This document shows, piece by piece, positions 63,010 through 64,000 of a DNA stretch of 64,000 bases. The stretch comes from Bacteroidales bacterium (GTDB lineage Bacteria; Bacteroidota; Bacteroidia; Bacteroidales; UBA4417): positions 1 to 64,000 of the forward strand of contig JADJGZ010000002.1 of the NCBI GenBank assembly GCA_016707785.1, read 5' to 3'. Positions within the stretch are counted from its first letter, which is position 1. The number at the start of each line of letters is the position of its first letter. The notes below the pieces were generated by a model. It was not told the DNA's origin. It searched no databases and worked only from the letters and a program-made list of their open reading frames with translations. Made by a program: the position numbers and the translations under genes.

Positions 63010-64000
63010 ATGAAAGCGGACAAGAAAAACAGCTCACTACTGAGAAATAAAGCAGAGCAACTGCTGCTCAAGCGGGGTATCAATGATCAACCACATTATA
63101 CAAAGGATCTTGAATCTTTGATTGAAGAGTTGAATATATACCAAATCGAACTAGAACACCAGAATGAGGAGCTCCATAAAGCACAAACCGAGCTAGAACT
63201 TATCAAGAACCGCTATGCCGATCTTTTTAATACTGCACCTATAGGTTATCTTTTAATCAGGAAAGACTATTCAATTATCGATGTGAATGCTACCGGCTGT
63301 TCTCTGCTGGACTGGGACTATAACAAGATCAGGAAAAGTGCCTTTACACAATTTATCCAGGCCGAATACCAGGATACCTTCTATTTCCATATGCGGCAAA
63401 CTATCATGCAGAAACAACCCCAAAGCTGCGATATAAAAATGAATCGCGGTCGTGACCAGGTGTTTTTTGCGCGCCTGATCAGTGTGAAGGATACCACCCT
63501 TGGTACAGAAGAAATACCGGTTATCCGTACTTCTATCATTGACATTGACAATGAAAAAAGGATGGAAATCAACCTGATCAAAGAGAAAGAAAAAGCAGAA
63601 GAAAGTGATAAACTGAAGTCTGCATTTCTCGCCAATATGAGTCATGAAATCAGAACCCCGATGAATTCAATCCTCGGATATTCTGAATTATTGTCCGATA
63701 AAGATATCACTGAGGAAGAAAGACAAAAATTCTCACTCATCATCTCGAACTCAAGTAATCAATTGATGCAGCTCATTAATGATATAATTGATATCTCGAA
63801 ACTTGAAGCAAACCAACTTAAAGTGTTCCTTGGAGAAAGCAATATTGATGATGTTTGTCGCAATTGTTACTATACTTTCATTAATTCAGACCTCCTCAAA
63901 ACAAAGCCAAATGTGAGCCTGGTTCTGAAACTTCCCGAAAATCACAAGAATATTAAGGCTATTACAGATGCTAATCGCCTTCAACAGGTTATTATAAACC
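63010..64000 (+). CDS. PAS sensor histidine kinase, 5' part only
   Basis: The frame starts at ATG 63010 and is open to the end of the window (330 codons seen), so the gene continues beyond it. Visible domains are an N-terminal coiled coil (about 1-65), a PAS domain (about 70-195, with DLFNTAPIGYLLI), then the HisKA phosphoacceptor helix FLANMSHEIRTPMNSILGYS (His at about 218) and the beginning of the HATPase_c domain (TDANRLQQVII at the edge). No membrane segment is seen, so it is probably cytosolic. It lies 75 bp after the CheB-CheR-PAS gene, same strand, and probably supplies the kinase step of that sensory unit. Confidence 0.9.
   Translation, partial: MKADKKNSSLLRNKAEQLLLKRGINDQPHYTKDLESLIEELNIYQIELEHQNEELHKAQTELELIKNRYADLFNTAPIGYLLIRKDYSIIDVNATGCSLLDWDYNKIRKSAFTQFIQAEYQDTFYFHMRQTIMQKQPQSCDIKMNRGRDQVFFARLISVKDTTLGTEEIPVIRTSIIDIDNEKRMEINLIKEKEKAEESDKLKSAFLANMSHEIRTPMNSILGYSELLSDKDITEEERQKFSLIISNSSNQLMQLINDIIDISKLEANQLKVFLGESNIDDVCRNCYYTFINSDLLKTKPNVSLVLKLPENHKNIKAITDANRLQQVIIN

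Noticed and set aside
1..64000. tRNA, rRNA or riboswitch genes
   Set aside because: The longer intergenic gaps were read by eye for tRNA T-loop signatures and leader folds; none was convincing. A covariance-model search would be needed to exclude small RNAs.

Overview
The window reads as chromosomal DNA of a member of the Bacteroidota, probably a Bacteroidales-like lineage. The evidence is a gldE-gldD gliding/type IX secretion pair beside ssb and mutY, a secreted M14 carboxypeptidase with a C-terminal type IX sorting domain, a PID-CTERM-like surface protein, the DUF177-rpmF-plsX-fabH cluster, and promoters of the Bacteroidota form (TTG, about 20 bp, TAnnTTTG) in front of several genes. I see no rRNA, tRNA, CRISPR array, prophage or intact insertion sequence. 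Genus cannot be assigned from sequence alone.

Layout. 1-7.3 kb: end of an unknown gene, a lipoprotein, a radical SAM protein, a small membrane protein, a GT39-type glycosyltransferase and the T9SS carboxypeptidase. 7.5-13.2 kb (minus): a membrane-anchored MutS-like ATPase, gldD, gldE, ssb and mutY. 13.3-25.4 kb: an S9 peptidase, a CYTH protein, two paralogous basic-headed membrane proteins flanking a TPR protein, endonuclease IV, an iron alcohol dehydrogenase and RNase H, then a PID-CTERM-like small protein and a membrane-anchored coiled-coil protein. 25.5-30.2 kb (minus): a C69 dipeptidase and cysC-cysD-cysN, which make APS/PAPS. 30.3-33.2 kb: DUF177, L32, PlsX and FabH. 33.5-49.6 kb: housekeeping genes: a glucosaminidase, a PHP phosphatase, a U32 peptidase, aspS (carrying a frameshift), queA, sdaA, ispD, a GT2 plus flippase-like pair, ruvC, a degenerate arginase-fold protein, topA and miaB. 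49.7-53 kb: an exopolysaccharide exporter and tyrosine autokinase pair.

53-58.2 kb is the most distinctive part. A 1078-residue multi-cofactor redox protein combines Fer2, a pyridine-nucleotide/FAD oxidoreductase, two 4Fe-4S centres, a BFD 2Fe-2S domain and a DAO-type FAD dehydrogenase. It is divergent from a TetR regulator whose start overlaps a perfect 19-bp palindrome, and the regulator overlaps a membrane flavodoxin-ferredoxin protein. Together they look like a self-regulated redox module for an unknown amine or amino-acid-like substrate. A repeat element of about 260 bp built from paired palindromes follows (58.3-58.6 kb), then a TonB-type protein. The window ends with a CheB-CheR-PAS signalling protein that lacks a kinase domain, followed by a PAS histidine kinase that runs off the edge.

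Many start codons were moved inward from the longest open frame, because Bacteroidota-type promoter boxes or signal peptides place the true start downstream. These choices are noted per gene. All functional calls rest on motif recognition by eye; no database search was run.
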